Under the pieces are notes generated by a model. It did no database searches and was not told where the DNA came from. It saw only the letters and a list, made by a program, of their open reading frames with translations. A DNA stretch of 64,000 nucleotides, from the NCBI RefSeq assembly GCF_900100785.1, contig NZ_FNCP01000019.1:1-64000 (forward strand). Direction: 5' to 3'. The position numbers and the translations under genes were made by a program. This DNA is from Desulfosporosinus hippei DSM 8344 (GTDB taxonomy: Bacteria > Bacillota > Desulfitobacteriia > Desulfitobacteriales > Desulfitobacteriaceae). Numbering within the stretch: the first letter of the stretch is position 1; every line of letters starts with the position of its first letter. Positions 44,282 through 52,669 of the stretch are shown here, piece after piece.

Positions 44282-46246
44282 ATGTCAAGACAAGTATTAA
44301 TTACTGATCTTACAATCGATACTGGGGTACAGGAATTATTAGGGAAAGCAGAACAGGAAAATATTGAAACAGCTTTTCAAAGGGCGAAGGAGCAAGAACC
44401 TCATTGTAAATTTGGCCTAACAGGTGTTTGCTGCCGCCGTTGCCTGCAAGGGCCCTGTAAAGTAACCTTTAATGGGAATAAAGGGATAAAACGTGGAGTT
44501 TGTGGGGCTACTGCAGACCAGATTGTAGCGCGTAATTTACTGTCCCTGATTGTAGAAGGCACTACTCCCCACGTAGAACATGCCCGGGAGATTCTCCATA
44601 CCCTTTTAGAAACTGCTGAAGGGAAAGCTCCTTATGAAATTAAGGGCAAAGACAAACTTATAAGTATTGGCAAGAAACTAGGTTTAACGGTTGATGGGGT
44701 AGAGTTGGATAAATTAGCCCATGAAGTTGCTCTAATTGCTTTACAAGATTTCCAACAGCAATCCGGTGTTTCCCACTGGCTGCGTCTTCGAGCCCAGGAT
44801 AAATCTATTGAAACCTGGGAAAAACTGAATATATTGCCCTCCAACGCTCACTTGGAAATAGCTAATGCCATCAATAAAACAGCTATGGGCTGTGAGAGTG
44901 ATCCCGTTAGTCTTTTGCTGGGGATTATGAAAATGGGATTAGTCGAAGGATATGATGGACTGCATCTTTCCACAGATCTCCAGGATATTTTGTTTGGAAC
45001 TCCACGGCTTGTGAAAACCCAATACAGAATGGGCGTTATCAAAGAAGATTATGTCAATATTGCCGTTCACGGTCATATTCCCATGGTCTCTGAAAAAGTT
45101 CTGGAGTGGAGCCGAAAATTAAATGATGAGGCCAAAGCCTTAGGGGCTAAAGGGATTAACATTGTCGGGATTTGTTGCAGCGCCAATGAACTGTTAATGC
45201 GTCAAGGAGTTTCCGTAGCCACAAACTATGCCAGTCAGGAATTAGCGATTATTACCGGTGCCTTAGAGGCCATGGTGGTTGATGCTCAATGTATCATGCC
45301 CGGCCTGGCTCAAGTGGCGGAATGTTATCACACAGAACTTATTTCCACCTTGCCAAATATTAAGATCGAAGGAGCCAGCCATGTAGACTGGACGCCCGAA
45401 GAGGCGGATAAAATGGGAGAGGAGATTGTCCGCCGTGCTCTGGCCCACTATCCGGAGAGAGACCAAGCTAAAGTTCAGATTCCAGAAGGTACTGTAGAAG
45501 CCTATGCAGGTTTTTCTGTTGAGCAGATTGTTGAGCTTTTGGCTGCGTTAAATGGGGCAGACCCCTTACTTCCCCTGATCGAAGCCATCGCTAAAGGCGA
45601 CATCTTAGGTGTTGTTGCAATTGTCGGATGCACAAATCCTAAAGTGAAACAAGACTTGGCTAATACGGAAGTGGCTAAAGAACTAATGAGAAATAACGTT
45701 TTAATCGTTGCTACCGGATGTTCAGCTCACTCCTTAGGGAAAAATGGCTTATTGTCACCTGCTGGCTTAGAGTATTGCGGAGAAAAACTAGCCAATGTTC
45801 TGACAGCTATTGGGCAAGCAAACGGTTTACCGGCCTTGCCTCCTGCTCTGCACATGGGAAGTTGTGTGGATAATTCCAGAATTGATGATTTGCTGGTTGC
45901 CTTAGCCAATAGATTGGGCGTAGGGGTGAGAGAATTACCCGTGGCAGGCTCCAGTCCTGAAAATCATAGCCCCAAAGCCTTATCCATTGGAACCTTCTTT
46001 ATTGCTCAGGGAGTGGATGTTCACATCGGGGTTAATGCCCCTATCACCGGTTCGCCGCTGGTGGAACAAGCTCTCACCGCAAATAAAGGCGAGTTCCCCG
46101 TGACTACCGATGAGCTTTTCGGGGGAAAATTAATTTACGAAGCAGATCCCATTCAGGCCGCCCAAACAATGATTGCTCGTATTATTCAGAAACGTAAGGC
46201 TTTAGGACTTGTCTGTCCGGAAACCACAGAAAGTGCCGCAGAATAA
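44282..46246 (+). CDS. cooS: Carbon monoxide dehydrogenase catalytic subunit
   Basis: A 654-residue Ni-Fe-S CODH oxidising CO to CO2. The N-terminal cluster-binding region reads CKFGLTGVCCRRCLQGPC (about residues 41-58), with later conserved cysteines in GICCSANEL, VGCTNP, ATGCSAHSLG and HMGSCVDNSR for the C-cluster and B/D-clusters. Length is normal for anaerobic CooS. AAGGAGAGG precedes ATG 44282. CooC follows after 130 bases. No CooF, hydrogenase or acetyl-CoA synthase genes are here. Confidence 0.97.
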   Translation: MSRQVLITDLTIDTGVQELLGKAEQENIETAFQRAKEQEPHCKFGLTGVCCRRCLQGPCKVTFNGNKGIKRGVCGATADQIVARNLLSLIVEGTTPHVEHAREILHTLLETAEGKAPYEIKGKDKLISIGKKLGLTVDGVELDKLAHEVALIALQDFQQQSGVSHWLRLRAQDKSIETWEKLNILPSNAHLEIANAINKTAMGCESDPVSLLLGIMKMGLVEGYDGLHLSTDLQDILFGTPRLVKTQYRMGVIKEDYVNIAVHGHIPMVSEKVLEWSRKLNDEAKALGAKGINIVGICCSANELLMRQGVSVATNYASQELAIITGALEAMVVDAQCIMPGLAQVAECYHTELISTLPNIKIEGASHVDWTPEEADKMGEEIVRRALAHYPERDQAKVQIPEGTVEAYAGFSVEQIVELLAALNGADPLLPLIEAIAKGDILGVVAIVGCTNPKVKQDLANTEVAKELMRNNVLIVATGCSAHSLGKNGLLSPAGLEYCGEKLANVLTAIGQANGLPALPPALHMGSCVDNSRIDDLLVALANRLGVGVRELPVAGSSPENHSPKALSIGTFFIAQGVDVHIGVNAPITGSPLVEQALTANKGEFPVTTDELFGGKLIYEADPIQAAQTMIARIIQKRKALGLVCPETTESAAE

Positions 46247-46316
46247 GGAACACCCACTTCTAAAAGAGGGAGTTTCAGGATTGCTCAACTCATTAACTAA
46301 CGAAACAGACTAACGG

Positions 46317-46349
46317 GGCTCTCACCTCCACACTGTAGAAGTGGGAGCC
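46317..46349 (+). terminator. Hairpin between cooS and cooC
   Basis: GGCTCTCAC (46317-46325) pairs with GTGGGAGCC (46341-46349). Upstream CCCACTTCTA (46253-46262) can pair instead with TAGAAGTGGG (46336-46345), so two alternative folds are possible. It may tune cooC expression. Confidence 0.5.
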
Positions 46350-46376
46350 TACTATTCATAAGGACGGGGTGAGTAT

Positions 46377-47165
46377 ATGAGGGAAAAAAGCCTTAAGATT
46401 GCCATTTCCGGTAAAGGTGGCGTGGGTAAAACGACGTTGTCATCACTACTGTGCTATCTTTACGCTCGAGATGGACAGAGAGTTTTGGCGGTAGATGCTG
46501 ACCCGGATGCCAATTTGGGAACGGCTTTAGGCTTTCCTCCAGAAATGTTGGCAAAGCTAACCCCTATTTCTGAAGAGCGAAAGCTTATCAAAGAACGTAC
46601 CGGAGCAGAACCGGGAACGATTGGAGCGATTTACAGCCTTAATCCCCAGGTGGAGGACATTCCGGATACCTATGTTGCTGAATATCGGGGAATTAAACTT
46701 TTGCGGATGGGGTCAATTACCCAAGGAGGAACCGGCTGTGCCTGCCCGGAAAATACTCTCTTAAAAAGTCTCTTGGATCATATTGTCCTGGAAAGAAATG
46801 AAATTGCGATTTTAGATATGGAAGCAGGACTTGAGCATTTTGGACGGGGGACAGCCAGGGGTGTGGATGCCTTTATTGTTGTGGTGGAACCAGGACGACG
46901 CAGTATTGAGACAGCCCAGGCAGTAGTAAAACTTGCCAATGACCTAGGGGTTCAAAATGTTTACGCCGTCGTTAACAAAGTGCATGAAGGGCAATTGGCT
47001 GAGCTTGAACAAGAGATTAACTTTCTGCCGATTTTAGGGCATTTTCCCTATGATCCTGTAGTTGTAGAAGCTGATTTTCGTGGCAAAAACCTCTTTGATC
47101 TAAGCGAAAGCTTTGTTCAAGAAGCTGAAAAGATCAAAGAGAAAATTGATTCGTTGCTTAGGTAG
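46377..47165 (+). CDS. cooC: CODH nickel-insertion accessory ATPase CooC
   Basis: A 262-residue MinD-type ATPase with SGKGGVGKTTL (Walker A, deviant lysine), DADPDANLG and the metal-binding CAC in GCACPE, at the dimer interface, about residues 120-123. It delivers nickel to CooS using ATP. GGACGGGGTG precedes ATG 46377. It ends at the terminator at 47184. Confidence 0.95.
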   Translation: MREKSLKIAISGKGGVGKTTLSSLLCYLYARDGQRVLAVDADPDANLGTALGFPPEMLAKLTPISEERKLIKERTGAEPGTIGAIYSLNPQVEDIPDTYVAEYRGIKLLRMGSITQGGTGCACPENTLLKSLLDHIVLERNEIAILDMEAGLEHFGRGTARGVDAFIVVVEPGRRSIETAQAVVKLANDLGVQNVYAVVNKVHEGQLAELEQEINFLPILGHFPYDPVVVEADFRGKNLFDLSESFVQEAEKIKEKIDSLLR

Positions 47166-47183
47166 AACACCAACCTTAAAAGA

Positions 47184-47234
47184 ATAGGCCTCCTTCTGTA
47201 GACTTTAAACAGCTGCAGGTGGAGGCCTATTTTA
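47184..47234 (+). terminator. Rho-independent terminator after cooC
   Basis: TAGGCCTCC (47185-47193) pairs with GGAGGCCTA (47221-47229), then TTTT. An inner CTGTAG/CTGCAG adds partial pairing. Confidence 0.82.
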
Positions 47235-47317
47235 ATGGAATTTAAAATCACTGACGAAATCGTCAATGGTTTTAAATTCTAATTTGAGGGTTGGCCTAGG
47301 ATAATAGAGTAAAATGA

Positions 47318-48679
47318 TCAGTCCTCTGCTTTCTTAGAAGTCTGAGCTTGCTCCCAAATCTTATCGGCGACTTCTCCCCAAGCGGATGAAACATCCTGAA
47401 GTTTTTTAGTCAATTCCTCTACACTTTCTAGGTCCAGAACTTGAGTGGAATGGGCACCGGATTTATTGACCATCATTCTTAATTTATCGGGATTGTCCAT
47501 AAGAGGACAAGGGCGCAAATGATTCTGATTAAAGGGCTGATTTTCACGATATTGGGCAAATAGGGGGGATTTTAAGGCCTCTAATATGCTGTTGACACGG
47601 ATGTTGGTATCAGAATAATGAATGAAAGCACAAGGTTCGATATCTCCATGGGCATTAATATGAAAATAGTTGCGTCCGCCTGCAATACACCCTTCAACAT
47701 ATTCCCCGTCATTCCAAAAATCCAAGGCAAATATGGGCTTAGTATTTCTGATTTCTCGGATCCTATGATACATATACTTTCGTTGCTCAGGCTGGGCAAT
47801 TAAATCCAGAGCGGCATTCTTTCCGACGGGAACATAGGTGAAGTACCAAGCAAAAAGGCAGCCTTTTTCAATCATTAAGTCTACAAATTCATCAGAAGCT
47901 ACGGTATTAGTGTTTTGGCGATGGTAGCAGGAGGAATAACCAAACCCTGCCCCTGCCTCCTTCAATAAATCCATGGACTTAATAACTTTGTCATAGGTGC
48001 CAATGCCTCGACGCTGATCCGTTGCTTCTCCGATCCCTTCAATACTGAAAGCCAGTACAAAATTACCAACTCGTACTAATTCCTGAGCAAAATCCTCATC
48101 CACCAAGGTACCATTAGTAAAGGCTAAAAAAGCACAGTCTTGATGTTTTTCCGCTAAGGCAATCAAATCATTTTTTCTGATTAAGGGTTCTCCGCCAGAG
48201 TACAGATACATAAAGATGCCTAGCTTTTTCCCTTGCTCAATGATATTGTCTAGTTCATCAAAGGATAATGAATGGTGCTGTTCATATTCACTGGCCCAAC
48301 ATCCGATGCATTTTAGATTACATGACGAGGTTGGATCCATCAAGATTGTCCAAGGAATATTACAATCATGTAACTTAGCAGTTTTCAGTGCTTTTTCTCG
48401 TCCAAGCAAAGTTGCTTTGATAAAAAAGTTTGTCAGGAACTTATTGCGAACATTAGGAGCAAGCTGGGTAAAGACAGCGTCAAATAGCTTATTATAACTA
48501 CTGGAAGAGTCCACTGCATAGGTTTGTAAATATCTTATGGCCGTTTTAAAATCTTCATCACGAGCAATTCTGCTAAACAATTTTAGAATCACATTCATAT
48601 TTTTTAGTCTATTTTTCTCGGCATAACCTAAAGCTCTCTTAAAGGCAAAGGTATAAATAAACTCCTTGATTCTTCTCAT
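47318..48679 (-). CDS. Radical SAM protein with C-terminal SPASM-like cysteines
   Basis: A 453-residue radical SAM enzyme with CNLKCIGC (the CX3CX2C 4Fe-4S ligand) at about residues 119-126, SGGEPLI and GYSSCYHRQN. Later CIAGGRNYF, EPCAFIHYS and LRPCPLMDNP look like auxiliary cluster (SPASM-type) cysteines. The first 115 residues are helical. Substrate unknown. It is divergent from a TetR gene whose operator lies in between. Confidence 0.85.
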   Translation of the reverse strand: MRRIKEFIYTFAFKRALGYAEKNRLKNMNVILKLFSRIARDEDFKTAIRYLQTYAVDSSSSYNKLFDAVFTQLAPNVRNKFLTNFFIKATLLGREKALKTAKLHDCNIPWTILMDPTSSCNLKCIGCWASEYEQHHSLSFDELDNIIEQGKKLGIFMYLYSGGEPLIRKNDLIALAEKHQDCAFLAFTNGTLVDEDFAQELVRVGNFVLAFSIEGIGEATDQRRGIGTYDKVIKSMDLLKEAGAGFGYSSCYHRQNTNTVASDEFVDLMIEKGCLFAWYFTYVPVGKNAALDLIAQPEQRKYMYHRIREIRNTKPIFALDFWNDGEYVEGCIAGGRNYFHINAHGDIEPCAFIHYSDTNIRVNSILEALKSPLFAQYRENQPFNQNHLRPCPLMDNPDKLRMMVNKSGAHSTQVLDLESVEELTKKLQDVSSAWGEVADKIWEQAQTSKKAED

Positions 48680-48875
48680 ATCTACTCTCCTTCATCAACG
48701 GTTCGAAATTAAGTGAAATGCCATCTCGGCTGGAATAAGAACTAATATGAGAGTACATAATATGCAATTATCCTAAAGGAGTGAATTGGCTGTGATGAAC
48801 TCCAGCCCCGGTTAAGTATAGGAGAGGCAGCACTTATCCATTGCTTGGTGTGAGGGGAGGAGAAAAATAGTTCTC

Positions 48876-48928
48876 TTGACATGTGAGAGAATAGAAAATA
48901 GAATATAATTAACCGAACGGTTAGTTAA
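48876..48928 (+). promoter_or_regulatory. TetR promoter and TAACCG operator
   Basis: TTGACA (48876-48881), 17 bp, TAGAAT (48899-48904). The operator TTAACCGAACGGTTAGTTAA (48909-48928), with arms TAACCG/CGGTTA, covers the start site. The same operator recurs at 49636-49655. Confidence 0.8.
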
Positions 48929-48943
48929 AAGGTGGGATTTAAG

Positions 48944-49558
48944 ATGTCTTCCAATGACAGTAATAGTTCTGTGGAAAAGATCCTTCAAGCAGCGGAAGAA
49001 TTATTCGCAGAAAAAGGTTTTAATGGTACAAGTGTCAATCTGATAGCGGAAAAAGCAGAAGTTAACAAAGCTATGATCTATTATCATTTTAAAGATAAAA
49101 ACGATCTTATAAATTCTATGTTTAAACGAATCTTAAGCGAATCTGAGGGCTATGTAAGACGTGCTTTTGCAGCTCACTCTGATAATGGAAAAGAAGCTAG
49201 TCATCTGGATCATATTGAAGAGGAACTTAAATTTTTAAGTAAACGAAAAAGGATTATCTCAGTTATGATGATGGAAGCGTTAAAAGGAGATGAGAAAGAC
49301 AATTATTTCTTCAAATGCGCGGAAAGTGTTTTCAAACATGAATTGAAGGGTTTCAAAAATGAATCTGGTGAAATTGAGGAGAATTCTCCAGAACATCAGC
49401 TCGAATTAGTTTACGAATTTTTTACTGGTTTCGTTCCAATGATTGCGTTTGTTGTTTTCAATGAGAAATGGTGTGACTACTTTAAATGTGATTCGGATAA
49501 GGCTATGGAGTACTTTTTAGAGTCCTTTCGACAGACTCATTTAGCGCCAAAGCTTTAA
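48944..49558 (+). CDS. TetR-family transcriptional regulator
   Basis: A 204-residue repressor. Residues 20-45 hold the helix-turn-helix (GTSVNLIAEKAEVNKAMIYYHFKDKNDL), followed by a helical ligand domain. ATG 48944 follows AAGGTGG; GTG 48932 is rejected as it has no ribosome site. It probably represses itself and the methyltransferase (matching operators), and perhaps the divergent radical SAM gene. Confidence 0.88.
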   Translation: MSSNDSNSSVEKILQAAEELFAEKGFNGTSVNLIAEKAEVNKAMIYYHFKDKNDLINSMFKRILSESEGYVRRAFAAHSDNGKEASHLDHIEEELKFLSKRKRIISVMMMEALKGDEKDNYFFKCAESVFKHELKGFKNESGEIEENSPEHQLELVYEFFTGFVPMIAFVVFNEKWCDYFKCDSDKAMEYFLESFRQTHLAPKL

Positions 49559-49635
49559 AGCAGACAATGACTTTTCAGACTTGGCTTTAATTTCTTCAAC
49601 ACCCATTGCTTCAAGAGGAATATCGAAATGGCTTA

Positions 49636-49655
49636 TTAACCGGACGGTTGGTTAG
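49636..49655 (+). promoter_or_regulatory. TetR operator before the methyltransferase
   Basis: TTAACCGGACGGTTGGTTAG differs from the 48909 operator at only a few positions; the inner CCGnACGGTT is the same. About 60 bases upstream of the methyltransferase start. Confidence 0.75.
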
Positions 49656-49713
49656 TAATAAACAGAGGACTTTTCCGAGTTTAGAAGCTTAAATATGAGA
49701 GGGGAGCTTATGT

Positions 49714-50268
49714 ATGAGTAACAGTGTTTGCCCATGGTGGTTAGGTTATTTTTTACTTAATCCTGTAAGGAGTATTATTCATAGCCCTGAAAAAGTACTG
49801 AAAAGTCATGTCAATAGAGGGATGTCGGTTCTAGACATAGGATGTGGAATGGGTTACTTCAGTTTGCCTATGGCAAAACTGGTTGGCGATAAGGGGCGTG
49901 TTCTAGCAATTGATCTCCAAGAAAAAATGTTAACGGCTCTGAACAGAAGAGCTATGAAGGCAAATTTGACAAACAATATAGAAACAAGGCTTTGTTTAAG
50001 TAACTCCCTAAACATCGATGATCTAACGGGGACAATAGATTTTGCCTTAGCTTTTGCTATGGTTCATGAGGTTCCCGATAAAGATAGGCTTTTGCTGGAA
50101 ATACATAAGGCGTTAAAACCGGGCGGCAAGCTTCTAATTGCTGAACCCAAAGGGCATGTTAAGGAAAAAGATTTTAATGATTGTCTAAATTTAGCCCGTA
50201 GTATAGGCTTTAATCTTGCAGAGAAACCTGAAGTTGGTAAGAGCTTCTCTGCTCTGCTTACAAAGTAG
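49714..50268 (+). CDS. Class I SAM-dependent methyltransferase
   Basis: A 184-residue methyltransferase with the SAM-binding motif VLDIGCGMGYFSLPMA, acid AIDLQEKM (motif II) and PGGKLLIAEPKG. Short N-terminal segment CPWWLGYFLLNP suggests a hydrophobic substrate. GAGGGGAG precedes the ATG. Predicted to be controlled by the TetR protein just upstream. Confidence 0.85.
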   Translation: MSNSVCPWWLGYFLLNPVRSIIHSPEKVLKSHVNRGMSVLDIGCGMGYFSLPMAKLVGDKGRVLAIDLQEKMLTALNRRAMKANLTNNIETRLCLSNSLNIDDLTGTIDFALAFAMVHEVPDKDRLLLEIHKALKPGGKLLIAEPKGHVKEKDFNDCLNLARSIGFNLAEKPEVGKSFSALLTK

Positions 50269-50279
50269 GCGCTCTTTTC

Positions 50280-50336
50280 CACGCACCAGTTCCACTAAAG
50301 TGGATACCTTCATTGGAGAGGAGTTGTTTTTAATCT
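50280..50336 (-). pseudogene. Relic of an MGMT-family gene
   Basis: Minus strand 50336-50280 matches 42466-42410 inside the MGMT-family gene with few changes; TGGATACCTTCATTGGA is identical in both. It encodes KQLLSNEGIH then breaks up. Only about 57 bases remain. Confidence 0.7.
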
Positions 50337-50382
50337 CATGTTATAATGAAGGTAGTTGGAAAAAGCTTAGGAGGATTTAGCA

Positions 50383-50910
50383 ATGGACAATAATGATATC
50401 CTAATTAGATTAAGATATGCTCTGAATTTTAGGGACAAGGAAATGGTAGAGATATTTAAGCTTGGTGGAGTGGAACTGGATGAAGAAACAGTGAGAAAGC
50501 TGCTCATAAAATCAAAAGATGTTTATCGCTACTATAACGAAGTTGACGAACCTAACGACATAGAAGATGAGGAAGAAAACATAAAATGCAGAAACAGTAC
50601 GCTAGAGTCATTCCTGAATGGTTTTATTATCTATAAAAGAGGAAAGCAAGAGCCTAAACCAGATCAAAGGTCACAGCCGGGGCTGAAAAATAATGACAAT
50701 CCTAATAATATGTTGCTTAAGAAATTGAAAATAGCCCTATCACTTACCAGTGATGACATGATCGACATCTTAAAAGAAACTGGAGTCATCGTAACCAAAG
50801 GAGAATTAGGCGCACTCTTACGAAAGGAAGGTCATAAGAATTACAAAGAGTGTGGGGATAAATACGCCAGAAATTTCTTGAAAGGACTAGCTAAAAAATA
50901 CAGGGGATAG
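50383..50910 (+). CDS. DUF1456 family protein
   Basis: A 175-residue protein with two copies of the DUF1456 unit (residues 5-70: LIRLRYALNFRDKEMVEIFKLGG; 108-175: LLKKLKIALSLTSDDMIDIL), joined by a charged linker. YehS-like proteins have this build; their function is unknown. AGGAGG precedes ATG 50383. Confidence 0.9.
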   Translation: MDNNDILIRLRYALNFRDKEMVEIFKLGGVELDEETVRKLLIKSKDVYRYYNEVDEPNDIEDEEENIKCRNSTLESFLNGFIIYKRGKQEPKPDQRSQPGLKNNDNPNNMLLKKLKIALSLTSDDMIDILKETGVIVTKGELGALLRKEGHKNYKECGDKYARNFLKGLAKKYRG

Positions 50911-50949
50911 ACACCCTTTAGATTTTTTGGAGAGAAAAGGTTCAGATCC

Positions 50950-51990
50950 TTATTGTGGGGAAGAGAGGGATCGTTTAACAGAAATGATCTCTGCCAGAAT
51001 ACTTATGGCAATTTCGGATGGGGTTTGAGCATTTATATCTAAACCGATCGGCGCCTTTAAACTTGCCAGAGCTTGAGAAGAATATCCTTTCTCTCGCAAG
51101 AAGTTTACAATGGCGGCGATCTTTTTTGTACTGCCCAGCATACCTACATATTTAGTCGGAAAGTTGAGAACCTCCTTGAGGCATTCTGCATCCGTAGGAT
51201 GACTTCTCGTCGCAATGACAACATACGTATCCCTGTTCGGTTCATACCTCTTGATCCCGTCAGCAAAATCACTGCAGATAACTGATTGGGCACAGGAGAA
51301 CAACTCCGGCAGGGCAAATGTCGGACGATCGTCAATTACCGACACTTGGAAATCCAGTGCCTTGGCATAAAAAGCAACTTCTCTGGCCACGTGGCCAGCC
51401 CCTAAGATTAATAAGCGCTCTGTTTTTTTGACTGGATCCACGAACCAGCGATACTCTTCACTGTTTCCAATCACTTCAGCTGGCTTGCCGGAGATGATTT
51501 CTTGCCTTTTTATTGCTGAGAGCACCAATTCGTTTTGAGGTTGCCCCAAGAGAAGATTGCCATTTGTATCAAAGATACTCCTGGAATAAGGCGGAATCAG
51601 AGAAGTCACCAACACTGAATCTTTTCCCCTGTTCAGAAGATCCTGAAGGAATTGCCAGAAATTCTTATCTTGGATGGGCTCTAATAAAACATCGATAGTA
51701 GCCCCACAAACTGAAAACTTATCAGTGTGGGACTCCAGATTTATGGCTTGGTGAAAAATTTCAACGTAAATTTCTTCGTTGGAGGTTAAGAGTGCTAAGG
51801 CTCTGTTGGTGATAAGCTTTTCCGCAGTTCCTCCTCCAATAGTACCAATTGTTTGGCCGGTGTCCATAACCAACATTTGCGTACCTAAATCACGGGGTGT
51901 AGAGCCCTCCGTACGAATAATAGTGGCCAGTATAGCTTTTGCTGGCCTAGCTTGCGCCTTTACAATAGCTTGTAAAATAGTTTCCTCCAT
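50950..51990 (-). CDS. XdhC/CoxI-family molybdenum hydroxylase maturation factor
   Basis: A 346-residue XdhC/CoxI protein: residues 10-80 carry the XdhC_CoxI motif (GSTPRDLGTQML, GTIGGGTAEK), then a Rossmann half (LLILGAGHVAREVAFYAKA, VVIATRSHPTDAECL, MLGSTKK). XdhC proteins bind and sulfurate molybdenum cofactor. ATG 51990 has AAGGGGGTG before it; the longer N-terminal frame is rejected. A repeated hairpin lies just upstream. No xanthine dehydrogenase genes are adjacent. Confidence 0.85.
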   Translation of the reverse strand: MEETILQAIVKAQARPAKAILATIIRTEGSTPRDLGTQMLVMDTGQTIGTIGGGTAEKLITNRALALLTSNEEIYVEIFHQAINLESHTDKFSVCGATIDVLLEPIQDKNFWQFLQDLLNRGKDSVLVTSLIPPYSRSIFDTNGNLLLGQPQNELVLSAIKRQEIISGKPAEVIGNSEEYRWFVDPVKKTERLLILGAGHVAREVAFYAKALDFQVSVIDDRPTFALPELFSCAQSVICSDFADGIKRYEPNRDTYVVIATRSHPTDAECLKEVLNFPTKYVGMLGSTKKIAAIVNFLREKGYSSQALASLKAPIGLDINAQTPSEIAISILAEIISVKRSLSSPQ

Positions 51991-52007
51991 GGAAGCACCC
52001 CCTTGTT

Positions 52008-52047
52008 GCTGTTTTCTGATATCAAACAGCGATGGATTATAGCTTTT
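52008..52047 (+). repeat. Hairpin with TTATAGC-T5 tail; shared element copy 2
   Basis: The inner hairpin (GCTGTTTTCTGATATC then AAACAGC) and the following ATTATAGCTTTTT match 30686-30726 almost base for base. It lies about 18 bases upstream of the XdhC-like start, reading on the opposite strand. See findings. Confidence 0.65.
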
Positions 52048-52126
52048 TAAAATTGGAGGGAAATGAAAAACTTTGCGACTCATCGATTCTCTTGTATTAT
52101 AATCGGCTTATTGTTCTGCTAATTCA

Positions 52127-52339
52127 TTAAGAAAGGATATATTCTAAGAGTTCTTTTACTTCAGTTGGAAGTAGCATTCCCGTGCCGTTGCATTCCTTAC
52201 AGACAATAAGGGGTGGATCATCTTGTTTTCCTGGTAATTTCTTGTCAACAACGTTTAATCTCTTGCGTGTCGGGTTCACGGTTTTTCCGAGGCCAAAACA
52301 CTTGGGGCATTTCTTATCAAGAACATATCTTTCAGTCAT
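52127..52339 (-). CDS. Small double CxxCxGxG zinc-finger-like protein
   Basis: A 70-residue protein with CPKCFGLGKT and CKECNGTGML, two CxxCxGxG units of the DnaJ zinc-finger type that should bind one zinc or iron-sulfur centre, and a basic linker (NPTRKRLNVVDKKLPGK). ATG 52339 has GGGAGG nine bases before it. Function unknown; possibly redox or chaperone-like. Confidence 0.75.
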   Translation of the reverse strand: MTERYVLDKKCPKCFGLGKTVNPTRKRLNVVDKKLPGKQDDPPLIVCKECNGTGMLLPTEVKELLEYILS

Positions 52340-52669
52340 GGTTAACATCCTCCCTCTCAATTGGTATTATTAATAGCATCATATTCGAAGTAACTATAAA
52401 AGAATATTAATTGTGGCATTGAATTATTATATGGTGAGCGAACTTCAAAGAGCTTTGGTCAATAAATTTTCAGATTTTGACATTAACGAATCGTAACCAC
52501 AAAAGATACGTAAAAGGATGTGTTTTTAAATTATTTAGCTTTAACCTTGTGTGGACTTTTGGCTTGAAGGTCTATAGTACTTCACATATAATATAGCAGA
52601 TAAAGACTTTTTAATAATACCCAATTAAGCCGATTTTTTACACCTGAGAGTGAGAGTGTGAGGTGTTTA
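52340..52669. other. Divergent intergenic region
   Basis: AT-rich, about 330 bases. One 21-codon frame (52431-52496) has no ribosome site. Nothing else supported. Confidence 0.4.

Noticed and set aside
52431-52496. 21-codon frame before the diguanylate cyclase
   Set aside because: No ribosome site and no recognisable motif.
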